From positions 1-19,714 of the forward strand of contig JAVEEH010000065.1 in the NCBI GenBank assembly GCA_030840545.1: DNA of 19,714 nt, read 5' to 3'. Numbering within the stretch: the stretch's first letter is position 1; every line of letters starts with the position of its first letter. The notes beneath the pieces are model-generated. The model was not told the origin of the DNA. It made no database searches and saw nothing but the letters and a program-made list of their open reading frames with translations. Shown here one piece after another: positions 12,883-19,691 of this stretch. The stretch comes from Frankiaceae bacterium (GTDB lineage: Bacteria > Actinomycetota > Actinomycetes > JAFAQI01). Made by a program: the position numbers and the translations under genes.

Positions 12883-13986
12883 GTGGATCTGGACGTTCTC
12901 GCCGCGGCCGGGCTCTACGACGCCACCGCCCCGGATGCCGCCAAGCGGGCCGAGCTCCTCGAGTTCCTGAATGAGCAAGGCTGCAGCGTCGACGAGATGG
13001 TCGCTGCGGACGCCCGCGGGCGGCTGTTCGCCCTGGCCGGCGACCGGATCGTGCGGCCGGATCGGGACCGGTTCACCCTCGCCGAGGTCGCCGAGCAGAT
13101 CGACGCACCGGTCGCCGACGTGCGGGCGCTGTGGCGAGCGTTCGGGCTGGTCGAGGCCGATCGCACCCAACCGGTGGCCTCGCCCACGGACGTCGACATG
13201 ATGCGCACCGCCGTCACCATGGCCAGTCTGCTCGGCCTGGACACGACCCGCGGCATGGCCCGGGTGATGGGCTCGGCGATGGCGCGGGTCGGTGACGCGG
13301 CGAGCACGGCGGTGCGCGGACAGCTGCCGTCGATGTCGGTGGCCATCTCCGGCAGCGAGCTCGAGACGGCGCGGTCGTTCGCCGGCGTGGCCACTGCCGT
13401 GCCGGCCCTCGGCCGGACGCTCGACGCGTTGTTCCGCCATCACCTCGAGGCGGCGCGCATGCATTTCGAGCGCACCGAGAGCTGGGAGGTCGTCGGCGAG
13501 GGTGGCATCCGGGTAGGTGTCGGCTTCGCCGACCTCTGCGGGTTCACCGGACTCACCCAGCAGCTGTCGATGGACAGCTTGTCCCAGCTGTTGAGCGGGT
13601 TTGAGGAGGTCGCGGCCGACGTCGTCCAGGATCACGACGGGCGGCTGGTCAAGTTCATCGGCGACGCGGTCATGTTCGTGGCGCCCGACGCGTCGATCGC
13701 CGTCGCGGTCGCCGAAGCGCTCGTCCTCGCCGCGGCGATTCGCGGCCTGACAGCTCGGGCCGGCGTCACTGCGGGCACCGCGCTTGCCCTTGACGGCGAC
13801 TACTTCGGCCCGGTCGTCAACCTCGCCGCCCGGCTGGTCGCCCTCGCCGAGCCCGGCACGGTGCTCGTCTCGGAACCGGTGGTCGAGCGGCTGGCCGGCA
13901 GTCGCACTGTCGTAGCGCTGGGGCCGCAGACCATTCGCGGGTTCGACGACCCGGTCCCGGTGTCGAGGCTGGCACCCGTCGGCTGA
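12883..13986 (+). CDS. Class III adenylyl cyclase with N-terminal regulatory domain (Rv1264-like)
   Basis: This is a predicted cytosolic enzyme making cAMP from ATP as a homodimer. In the 367 residues, the N-terminal part (about 1-190) resembles the autoinhibitory, pH-sensing domain of Mycobacterium tuberculosis Rv1264 in length and pattern (AERAKLVEWLLEQG-like start, long helices before the catalytic part). The catalytic domain (about 205-365) has both metal aspartates (Asp217 in FADLCGFT, Asp261 in IGDAVMFV), adenine-specifying Lys257 and Asp306, and the transition-state residues Asn313 and Arg317. All six canonical residues are present, so activity on ATP rather than GTP is expected. The GTG at 12883 follows rpmG by 13 bases with a poor ribosome-binding site. 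In Mycobacterium no cyclase stands between rpmG and hadA, so its position here is unusual. Confidence 0.92.
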   Translation: MDLDVLAAAGLYDATAPDAAKRAELLEFLNEQGCSVDEMVAADARGRLFALAGDRIVRPDRDRFTLAEVAEQIDAPVADVRALWRAFGLVEADRTQPVASPTDVDMMRTAVTMASLLGLDTTRGMARVMGSAMARVGDAASTAVRGQLPSMSVAISGSELETARSFAGVATAVPALGRTLDALFRHHLEAARMHFERTESWEVVGEGGIRVGVGFADLCGFTGLTQQLSMDSLSQLLSGFEEVAADVVQDHDGRLVKFIGDAVMFVAPDASIAVAVAEALVLAAAIRGLTARAGVTAGTALALDGDYFGPVVNLAARLVALAEPGTVLVSEPVVERLAGSRTVVALGPQTIRGFDDPVPVSRLAPVG

Positions 13987-14005
13987 GGCCGGGCCGGGCC
14001 GTTGG

Positions 14006-14011
14006 TAACGT
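14006..14011 (+). promoter_or_regulatory. Possible -10 box for a leaderless hadA transcript
   Basis: TAACGT ends six bases before the hadA ATG (14018), the TANNNT-N6-ATG spacing typical of leaderless mRNAs in actinobacteria. No ribosome-binding site precedes this ATG, which agrees. There is no clear -35 box. Confidence 0.4.
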
Positions 14012-14017
14012 CCGCGG

Positions 14018-14491
14018 ATGCCGATCAACCGGGACTTCATCGGTCGGGAGTACGTCGCTGACGAGACCTACGAGGTCTCCCGTGAGCTGATCCGGCGGTT
14101 CGCCGACGCCATCGGGGACGCCCAGCCCGCCTACCGCGATGTCGAGGCGGCGAAGGCGCTCGGTCATCCCGACGTCATTGCCCCGCCGACCTTCCTGACC
14201 GTGCTCGGCTTCCGGTTCGCCGGCGCCGGTCCGCTCGCGGACCCGAGCCTCGGGCTCAACTACGCGCTGGTGGTCCATGGCGAGCAGCGGTTCGTCCACC
14301 ACCGTCCGGTCCGCGCCGGTGACGTCCTGACCGTCACCACGACGGTCGACGACATCCGGGATGCGGGTCGCAACGAGACGCTCACCACCAAGACTGCCGT
14401 CAGCACCACCGAAGGCGAGCCCGTCGCCGACCTCTACTCCACGATCGTGTCCCGGGGCACGGCCGGCGCGCAGGAAGGTGCCAACGCATGA
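14018..14491 (+). CDS. hadA: (3R)-hydroxyacyl-thioester dehydratase subunit A-like MaoC protein
   Basis: This is a hotdog-fold protein of 157 residues matching the HadA/FAS1-type dehydratase N-terminal domain (start GREYVADETYEVSRELIRRFADAIGD, then HPDVIAPPTFLTVLGF). In mycobacteria HadA partners with HadB to remove water from 3-hydroxyacyl-ACP; HadA binds the acyl chain and HadB supplies catalysis. Consistent with this, the Asp-x4-His dyad is incomplete: Asp34 is present, but the histidine position is Tyr39. The stop overlaps the hadB ATG by four bases, as expected for partners made in equal amounts. Whether it serves fatty-acid elongation or another acyl pathway is unknown; mycolic acid synthesis cannot be inferred from this pair alone. 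Confidence 0.9.
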   Translation: MPINRDFIGREYVADETYEVSRELIRRFADAIGDAQPAYRDVEAAKALGHPDVIAPPTFLTVLGFRFAGAGPLADPSLGLNYALVVHGEQRFVHHRPVRAGDVLTVTTTVDDIRDAGRNETLTTKTAVSTTEGEPVADLYSTIVSRGTAGAQEGANA

Positions 14492-14916
14492 CCGCCAAGG
14501 TGAGGTACGACGACGTCGAGGTCGGCACCGAGCTGCCGGCCCAGACCTTCCAGGTCCAGCGCGCCAACCTTGTGCAGTACTGCGGTGCGTCGGGCGACTT
14601 CAACGTCATCCACTGGAACGAGCGCGTCGCGAAGGCCGTCGGCCTGCCCGACGTCATCGCCCACGGCATGTTCACGATGGCCGAAGCCGGCCGGGTCGTG
14701 AGTGACTGGGCCGGCGACCCGGGAGCCGTGGTGGAGTACGGCGTGCGCTTCTCCGCTCCTGTCGTCGTTCCCGACGACGACCGGGGCGCGACGCTCGTCG
14801 TCAAGGGCACGGTGGCCGAGAAGCTCGACGGCAACCGCGTCGCGGTCGATCTCGACGCCCGCGTGGACGAGTCGAAGGTCCTCGCGAAGGCGCGGGCGGT
14901 CGTCCAGCTCGCGTGA
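14488..14916 (+). CDS. hadB: (3R)-hydroxyacyl-thioester dehydratase subunit B-like MaoC protein
   Basis: This is the predicted catalytic hotdog subunit of the dehydratase, with 142 residues, the same size as mycobacterial HadB. The hydratase-2 dyad is intact: Asp37 and His42 in GASGDFNVIHWNE, followed by the GLPDVIAHGMFTM stretch of the (R)-hydratase family. The ATG at 14488 overlaps the hadA stop and has an AGGAAGG ribosome-binding site. The C-terminal stop overlaps the GTG of the SIMPL gene. The order rpmG - hadA - hadB is conserved in Mycobacterium apart from the cyclase here; the mycobacterial third gene hadC is absent and the downstream genes differ. Confidence 0.92.
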   Translation: MTAKVRYDDVEVGTELPAQTFQVQRANLVQYCGASGDFNVIHWNERVAKAVGLPDVIAHGMFTMAEAGRVVSDWAGDPGAVVEYGVRFSAPVVVPDDDRGATLVVKGTVAEKLDGNRVAVDLDARVDESKVLAKARAVVQLA

Positions 14917-15545
14917 GCGGCGCCGACACCATCCGCGTCGTCGGGCACGGCGCTTCTTCTGTTGAGCCCGACGTCGTCGTGGTCGCCCTCGGCGTCGAGG
15001 TGACCGCCGCTGCGCCAGCGGCCGCGCTGCAGGCGGGCAGCACCGCGTTCGGCCAGCTCCGGGCCGCCTTGCTCGATGGCGGCGTCGAGCCGCACCGGCT
15101 GCAGACCTCGCACATCTCCCTCCAACCGGAGTGGGATCACCGGGGCGGCCGACGACCGGTGGGATACCTCGCGCGGGCGGACGTCACGGCAGTGCTGCCC
15201 GATCCCAGCCGGCTCGGAGATCTGCTGGCGGCCGCGGTCGAACGGGGCGGCGACGCCGCGCGCGTCTACAACATCGCCTGGCAGGTGTCGGACCCGGACC
15301 AAGCCGCCGCGGCCGCCCGGACCGATGCCTTTGCGGACGCACACCGTCGGGCCGAGCACTACGCCTCGTTGGCCGGCCGGGCCCTCGGCACCGCCGTCAA
15401 GATCACGGAAGGCAACGACCTCGGCGACGGCTTTCGACACCGGCGTTTCGCGGGTGCGGCGCTCATGGCCAGCGCAGGCATGGATGTCGACGCGGGCGAG
15501 GTCGCCATCACCACCGCGGTCGCGGTGACCTGGGAGCTGACCTGA
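14913..15545 (+). CDS. SIMPL-domain (DUF541) protein
   Basis: The 210 residues match the SIMPL/DUF541 pattern: an N-terminal strand DTIRVVGHGASSVEPDVVVVALGVEV, the LQTSHISLQPEWD stretch, GYLARADVTAVLPD, the helix with ADAHRRAEHYASLAGRALGTAVKITEG, and the final strand VAITTAVAVTWEL. Most relatives are secreted or periplasmic and of unclear function. This one has no signal peptide or membrane anchor, so it is probably cytoplasmic. The GTG at 14913 overlaps the hadB stop by four bases and has no ribosome-binding site, so translation should depend on hadB. The coupling suggests a role linked to the dehydratase, but no function is assigned. Confidence 0.85.
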   Translation: MSGADTIRVVGHGASSVEPDVVVVALGVEVTAAAPAAALQAGSTAFGQLRAALLDGGVEPHRLQTSHISLQPEWDHRGGRRPVGYLARADVTAVLPDPSRLGDLLAAAVERGGDAARVYNIAWQVSDPDQAAAAARTDAFADAHRRAEHYASLAGRALGTAVKITEGNDLGDGFRHRRFAGAALMASAGMDVDAGEVAITTAVAVTWELT

Positions 15546-16486
15546 GCGAGGCCGCGCCCGCCGCCGTCGTGGCGCTGGCCGAGCAGCGCGCCACCGCCCG
15601 GACCCAGCGGGACTTCGCTGCTGCGGATCGGCTCCGGGACGAGATCCTGGCGGCGGGCTGGCTGGTGACGGACACGGCTGCCGGCTTCACCCTCGCGCCC
15701 AAACCGGCCTACGACGTCCTCGCCTCGCTCGCGGACCTACCGGACAACTCGGCGGCTGCGGACACGCATCGCGCGACGGTCAGCGTGCTTGTCGACGGCT
15801 GGCCCGATGACGTGCGGGTGTGCCTCGCCGCACTGTTCGAGCACACCTCGGCGGATGTGGTCGTCCAGGCGCTCGACCTGGGCGGCGTCGATGGTGCCGG
15901 CGACGCGGTGCACGATTTCGCCGGGCCGCGGCTGCAGGAGTGGCACCTCGCCGGTCCGGCGGGTTGGGCGAACGCCCGCACGGCGTTGCTGCGCGCCGAC
16001 ACCGCGCGGATCCACGTGTGGTGCGACCTGTCGACGGTGCTCACCGGCGACGCGCTGACACCGCTGCTGGACGAGATCGACAGCTCGGCGGAGGTCGTCG
16101 GTGCCGGCTGGCGCGGCGTCGACGTCGACCTCGCTGACGACTGGCGGTCGTTCGTCGACGCCGGCCCCGGGGAGGTCGATGCTGTGCTCGGATACCTCTT
16201 TGCCATGCGGCGCTCGACCGCGCTGACCGCCGGGGGCCCGCACCCGAAGGCGCGCTTCTATCGCAACGCCGACACCGAGTTCTCGCTCGCGCTGCGCGAG
16301 GCGGCGCGGGCGGGGGGAGCTGCCGGACGGCTCGTCGTACCGGCCGGGGAGCTGCCCTGCCGGCAGGGTCGGCACCACGGCTACCACGACGGCGACCCGG
16401 CCTACCGGGACAAGGAGTCGGCGCGCACCTATGCGCGGCTGCTGCAGCGGTTCCGTGGTCGCACCGACCTCCTCGCTCCGCGCTAG
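15542..16486 (+). CDS. Glycosyltransferase-2-like protein with CysRS-type N-terminal helices; possible CTG start
   Basis: The product has about 314 residues. Residues 12-45 (LAEQRATARTQRDFAAADRL and on through RDEILAAGW) resemble the helical C-terminal segment of cysteinyl-tRNA synthetases. The rest resembles a family of actinobacterial GT2-like proteins, with VSVLVDGWPDDVRVCLAALFEHT, LTGDALTPLLDEID, LGYLFAMRRSTAL and the end RHHGYHDGDPAYRDKESARTYARLLQRF. I see no clear DxD metal motif, so transferase activity is uncertain. There is no ATG or GTG near the domain start except GTG at 15569, which lacks a ribosome-binding site. CTG at 15542 has GGGAG five bases upstream and would continue the 4-base overlap pattern, so it is preferred with caution. 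The longer open frame upstream lies within the SIMPL gene. Confidence 0.75.
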   Translation: MSEAAPAAVVALAEQRATARTQRDFAAADRLRDEILAAGWLVTDTAAGFTLAPKPAYDVLASLADLPDNSAAADTHRATVSVLVDGWPDDVRVCLAALFEHTSADVVVQALDLGGVDGAGDAVHDFAGPRLQEWHLAGPAGWANARTALLRADTARIHVWCDLSTVLTGDALTPLLDEIDSSAEVVGAGWRGVDVDLADDWRSFVDAGPGEVDAVLGYLFAMRRSTALTAGGPHPKARFYRNADTEFSLALREAARAGGAAGRLVVPAGELPCRQGRHHGYHDGDPAYRDKESARTYARLLQRFRGRTDLLAPR

Positions 16487-16518
16487 GGGCGCGGGCTCAT
16501 GCTCTGCGACACGGGGGA

Positions 16519-16554
16519 GCGGGGTTGGGGCCCCGCGACAAGCGCCAAAGGCGC
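16519..16554 (+). terminator. Tandem hairpins after the hadAB operon
   Basis: GCGGGG (16519-16524) pairs with CCCCGC (16531-16536), and GCGCC (16542-16546) with GGCGC (16550-16554). No T run follows. Such U-less hairpins can end transcription in actinobacteria, but this is uncertain. Confidence 0.35.
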
Positions 16555-16566
16555 AGAAACAACAGC

Positions 16567-16596
16567 TTGACAAGGTAGTGAGTCATCACTCACCAT
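16567..16596 (+). promoter_or_regulatory. Promoter and operator of the TetR gene
   Basis: A perfect -35 TTGACA (16567-16572) is followed after 18 bases by CACCAT (16591-16596), a modest -10. Between and over them lies the inverted repeat GTGAGT-CATC-ACTCAC (16578-16593). A closely similar repeat precedes the exporter gene at 17188-17203. Transcription would start near the ATG at 16603, so the message may be leaderless. Binding by the encoded TetR protein is an inference. Confidence 0.65.
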
Positions 16597-16602
16597 GTGC
16601 AC

Positions 16603-17169
16603 ATGATGGCACCGGCAACGCGGATGACCGCCGGCGAGCGGCGTGCCGACGTGCTGCGGGCCGCGGTCGCGGAGTTCGCCAAGACCGGCTACCAGGGCAC
16701 CTCGACCGAGGACGTCGCGCGCGTCGCCGGCATCAGCCAGCCCTACCTGTTCAAGATGTGGCCGACGAAGAAGGCGCTGTTCATCTCCTTGGTCGAGCAC
16801 GGGTTCGAGCGGGTCCGGCAGGCGTTCGTCGAAGCCACTGGCGAGGCGACCGGCGACGAGGCGCTCGACCGGATGGGCGAGGCCTACGGCGAGCTGCTGC
16901 GGGACCGCGACGAGCTGCTGCTGCAGATGCAGTCTTACGCGGCCTGTGACGACCCGGAGATCGGTGCGGTCACCCGCCGTGAGTTCGGCCGGCTGTGGCG
17001 CCAGGTCGCGCGCCTGTCCGGGCTCGACGACGAGCGGCTGCAGCAGTTCTTCGCCATGGGGATGCTCATGAACGTCGTCGCTTCGATGGACGCCACCAAC
17101 CACCCTTCGCAATGGGTCAAGGCCTGCGTCCCGCCGGCCTGGCTCGCGCCGCCCACCTGGGATGGCTGA
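16603..17169 (+). CDS. TetR/AcrR-family transcriptional regulator
   Basis: This is a predicted ligand-released repressor. The 188 residues have the TetR DNA-binding domain at the N-terminus (about 10-55: RRADVLRAAVAEFAKTGYQGTSTEDVARVAGISQPYLFKMWPTKKALF) and a helical ligand-binding and dimerisation region after it. There is no ribosome-binding site. GTG at 16597 and ATGs at 16603 and 16606 are all possible starts; 16603 is preferred because the promoter predicts a leaderless transcript starting there. The gene is followed by a T-rich terminator and then a drug exporter with the same inverted repeat in front, so it most likely controls itself and the exporter. Confidence 0.92.
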   Translation: MMAPATRMTAGERRADVLRAAVAEFAKTGYQGTSTEDVARVAGISQPYLFKMWPTKKALFISLVEHGFERVRQAFVEATGEATGDEALDRMGEAYGELLRDRDELLLQMQSYAACDDPEIGAVTRREFGRLWRQVARLSGLDDERLQQFFAMGMLMNVVASMDATNHPSQWVKACVPPAWLAPPTWDG

Positions 17170-17177
17170 TTTTTTTT
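17148..17177 (+). terminator. Intrinsic terminator overlapping the end of the TetR gene
   Basis: GCC and CCC (17148-17154) pair with GGG and GGC (17159-17166) around an ACCT loop with a small internal bulge. The TGA stop follows, then a run of eight T (17170-17177). So long a T run is striking in this GC-rich DNA. It should end the TetR transcript before the exporter gene. Confidence 0.6.
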
Positions 17178-17186
17178 CGGCGTCAA

Positions 17187-17204
17187 AGTGAGTGACTGCT
17201 CACT
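17187..17204 (+). promoter_or_regulatory. Predicted TetR operator of the exporter gene
   Basis: AGTGAG and CTCACT form a perfect inverted repeat around six bases. The 16-base core GTGAGT-GACT-GCTCAC (17188-17203) differs from the site before the TetR gene only in the centre and in one arm base. It lies 23 bases before the exporter ATG, in the promoter region. I cannot place -35 and -10 boxes with certainty. Confidence 0.6.
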
Positions 17205-17226
17205 AAGTACGTAGAGGAGAACGGCG

Positions 17227-18657
17227 ATGACAGCACGAAGCCGCACCATCTGGACGTTCGTCGTCACGAGCATCGCGCTGTTCATGGCGCAGCTGGACAA
17301 CCTCGTCGTCACCACAGCCCTGCCGGTCATCCGCACCGATCTGCACGCGTCGTTGTCGTCGCTGGAGTGGACGGTCAACGCCTACACGCTGACCTTCGCC
17401 GTGCTGCTGCTCACCGGCGCAACCCTGGGCGAACGCTTCGGCCGGCGCCGCATGCTCGTCATCGGGCTCGTCATCTTCACGGCCGGCTCGGCGGCCGCCG
17501 CGCTGGCGCCGAGTGTCGACTGGCTCGTCGCCTTCCGCGCCATCCAAGGTGCGGGCGCGGCCATCGTCACCCCGCTCACGCTGACATTGCTCTCGGCCGC
17601 GGTTCCGGTCGAACGCCGCGGCATGGCACTGGGCATCTGGGGCGCTGTCGCCGGCCTCGCGATCGCCACCGGTCCGGTCGTCGGCGGCGCCGTGGTGCAG
17701 GGCTGGTCCTGGCAGACGATCTTCTGGCTCAACGTGCCACTCGGTCTGCTGCTCATTCCACTCGCCCGATTCCGCATCGTCGAGAGCCGCGGCCCGTCGA
17801 CCCGGCTGGATCTGCCCGGCGTAGGGCTCGCGAGCGCGGGGCTGTTCGGCATCGTGCTCGGTCTCGTCCGCGCCAACAGCCTCGGCTGGACCTCTCCCTA
17901 CGTCCTCACGGCGCTCGTCGCCGGTGTCGCGCTCGTCATCGGGTTCGTCGTCTGGGAGACACGAACGCCGCAGCCGATGCTGCCGATGCGGCTGTTCCGC
18001 TCGCGGGGCTTCTCCGCGACCAACCTCGCCAGCGTGCTGATGTTCTTCGGGATGTTCGGGTCGATCTTCCTGCTGGCGCAGTTCCTTCAGACCGTCCAGC
18101 ACTACTCGCCGCTGTCCGCCGGGCTGCGCACCCTGCCCTGGACCGGCATGCCGATCGTCGTCTCACCGATCGCCGGGATCGTCGCCGACCGCATCGGCGG
18201 CCGGCCGGTGGTCCTGACCGGTCTGGTGCTGCAGGCCACCGGCCTCGCCTGGCTGGCCGCCGTCTCGTCGCCGACCGTCGCCTACAGCTCGCTCGTCCCG
18301 GCGTTCATCGTCAGCGGAGTCGGCATGGCCATGTTCTTCGCACCGGTCGCGACCATGGTGCTGGGCACGGTCCGGCGCGAGGAGGAGGGCATCGCCTCCG
18401 GCGCCACGAACGCGCTCCGCGAGCTCGGCGGTGTCTTCGGCATCGCGGTCCTGGCCGCGGTGTTCTCCGCGCACGGCGGCTACACGTCCGGGCCGGCGTT
18501 CGTCGACGGCCTGCGTCCGGCGGTCGCGGTCGGAGCAGCCGGCGTGTTCCTCGCGGCCCTCGCGCTCCTCGCCGTTCCCCGGGGTACGCCCGAGGTCGAC
18601 GCAGCCGGCCCCGTGGACGCCTACGCCGGCAGCCGCGAACCCGCGCTTAGCGCCTGA
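17227..18657 (+). CDS. DHA2-family (EmrB/QacA-type) MFS drug exporter
   Basis: This is a predicted 14-helix proton-coupled exporter of 476 residues. Visible motifs are Asp24 in helix 1 (QLDNLVVTTALPVI, the DHA2 D1 motif), motif A GATLGERFGRRRM (64-76), motif B RAIQGAGAA (104-112), and the antiporter motif C GAVAGLAIATGPVVGG (139-154). The length and WTVNAYTL segment also fit DHA2. The ATG at 17227 has an AGGAG ribosome-binding site eight bases upstream. The matching TetR-type inverted repeat in front and the TetR gene upstream suggest induction by a toxic compound. The substrate cannot be predicted. Confidence 0.94.
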   Translation: MTARSRTIWTFVVTSIALFMAQLDNLVVTTALPVIRTDLHASLSSLEWTVNAYTLTFAVLLLTGATLGERFGRRRMLVIGLVIFTAGSAAAALAPSVDWLVAFRAIQGAGAAIVTPLTLTLLSAAVPVERRGMALGIWGAVAGLAIATGPVVGGAVVQGWSWQTIFWLNVPLGLLLIPLARFRIVESRGPSTRLDLPGVGLASAGLFGIVLGLVRANSLGWTSPYVLTALVAGVALVIGFVVWETRTPQPMLPMRLFRSRGFSATNLASVLMFFGMFGSIFLLAQFLQTVQHYSPLSAGLRTLPWTGMPIVVSPIAGIVADRIGGRPVVLTGLVLQATGLAWLAAVSSPTVAYSSLVPAFIVSGVGMAMFFAPVATMVLGTVRREEEGIASGATNALRELGGVFGIAVLAAVFSAHGGYTSGPAFVDGLRPAVAVGAAGVFLAALALLAVPRGTPEVDAAGPVDAYAGSREPALSA

Positions 18658-18699
18658 CCCTGCGGGTATGTTCGAGTCACCTCTGGCCGGGCTCATCTC

Positions 18700-18725
18700 G
18701 GAACCGTTACCAGCCGATGCGAGTC
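18700..18725 (+). promoter_or_regulatory. Possible ECF-type promoter of the patatin gene
   Basis: GGAAC (18700-18704), 18 bases, then GTC (18723-18725) resembles ECF promoters of the sigma-E/sigma-H class (GGAAC/T-N17-19-GTT). It lies 54 bases before the ATG in the 122-base gap after the exporter. The -10 match is imperfect, so this is a weak call. Confidence 0.3.
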
Positions 18726-18779
18726 CTAGAGAGGCCCCGCCCACGGGTCCCTGGCGAGTACGAGTAGTAGGTGGCGAGC

Positions 18780-19691
18780 ATGACGGTTCTCACCTTCTGG
18801 CGGCGCGGCCGGCAAGACCAGCCGGCGCGCGCGGCGGGCGAGGCCGCCCACCCGGCGCCGCGCGAAGCGTTCGTCCTCTCCGGGGGTGGCAGCCTGGGCG
18901 CGGCCCAGGTGGGCGCGCTGCAGGCCTTGTTCGAGGCCGGGATCGTCCCCGACGTCGTCATCGGATGCTCGGTCGGAGCCCTCAACGCAGCTTTCGTCGC
19001 GGTGGAGCCCACGGCCGCCCGGGCCGGAGAGCTCGAGAAGGTCTGGCGGGGCATGTCTCGCGACGCGGTCTTTCCCGACGGTCGCTTCTCGGTGGCGCGG
19101 CGGTTGGCCGGCCGCGCTGACCATCTCTACTCACCAGCCGGTCTCCGCGCGGTCATCGAGGCCTGCGTCCCGTTGGCTGACCTCGCTGACACCCAGATCC
19201 CGGTCCATGTCGTCACCACGGACCTTCGCGCCGGCGAGCCGGTGTGGTGGACCGGCGGCGACCCGGTCGAGGTCCTCGCGGCGAGCGCCTGCCTGCCCGG
19301 CATCTTCCCGCCGGTCGAGCTCGCCGGCAGCGTCCACGTCGACGGCGGTGTCACCTGCCCGGTCCCGACCCAGCGGGCGCTCGACCTCGGCGCGACCCGG
19401 GTGTGGGTGCTCGACGTCGCCCGCGACTACCACGGTTGGGCCGACGACCGGATGACGGCCATGGACGTGCTCGTGGAGAGCTTCGCGATCTCGCGGGCCC
19501 ACCTCGGTCGCCAGGAGCCGGCGGCCCGGCCCGGTCAGCGAGTGGTCTCGCTGCCCACACTGCGCACCGGCCGGCACGACATGCGCGACTTCTCCCGTAC
19601 GTCGGCCCTCATCTCCGCCGGCCGCGAGGCGGGACGCGCGATGATCGCGGCCGAGCGGGCCGAGCGACTGACGGTCGCCAGCGCTTCCTGA
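18780..19691 (+). CDS. Patatin-like phospholipase
   Basis: This is a predicted serine acyl-hydrolase of 303 residues. It has the glycine-rich oxyanion loop LSGGGSLGAAQVGAL (33-47), the nucleophile elbow GCSVG with Ser64, and the catalytic aspartate Asp188 in HVDGGVTCPVP. These are the defining residues of the bacterial patatin family, which cleaves acyl chains from lipids. There is no signal peptide; the first 27 residues are polar and basic (FWRRGRQDQPAR). A cytosolic or membrane-surface role is likely. The ATG at 18780 has AGGTGG five bases upstream and is preferred over the in-frame GTG at 18771. A 122-base gap from the exporter suggests a separate promoter. Confidence 0.92.
   Translation: MTVLTFWRRGRQDQPARAAGEAAHPAPREAFVLSGGGSLGAAQVGALQALFEAGIVPDVVIGCSVGALNAAFVAVEPTAARAGELEKVWRGMSRDAVFPDGRFSVARRLAGRADHLYSPAGLRAVIEACVPLADLADTQIPVHVVTTDLRAGEPVWWTGGDPVEVLAASACLPGIFPPVELAGSVHVDGGVTCPVPTQRALDLGATRVWVLDVARDYHGWADDRMTAMDVLVESFAISRAHLGRQEPAARPGQRVVSLPTLRTGRHDMRDFSRTSALISAGREAGRAMIAAERAERLTVASAS

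Noticed and set aside
13987..14003. GGCCG direct repeats before hadA
   Set aside because: A short low-complexity GC run; there is no reason to treat it as a functional repeat.
17367..18650. Alternative plus-strand frame of 427 codons within the exporter gene
   Set aside because: It is arginine-rich frame-shifted translation. The correct frame has MFS motifs A and C and an AGGAG site.
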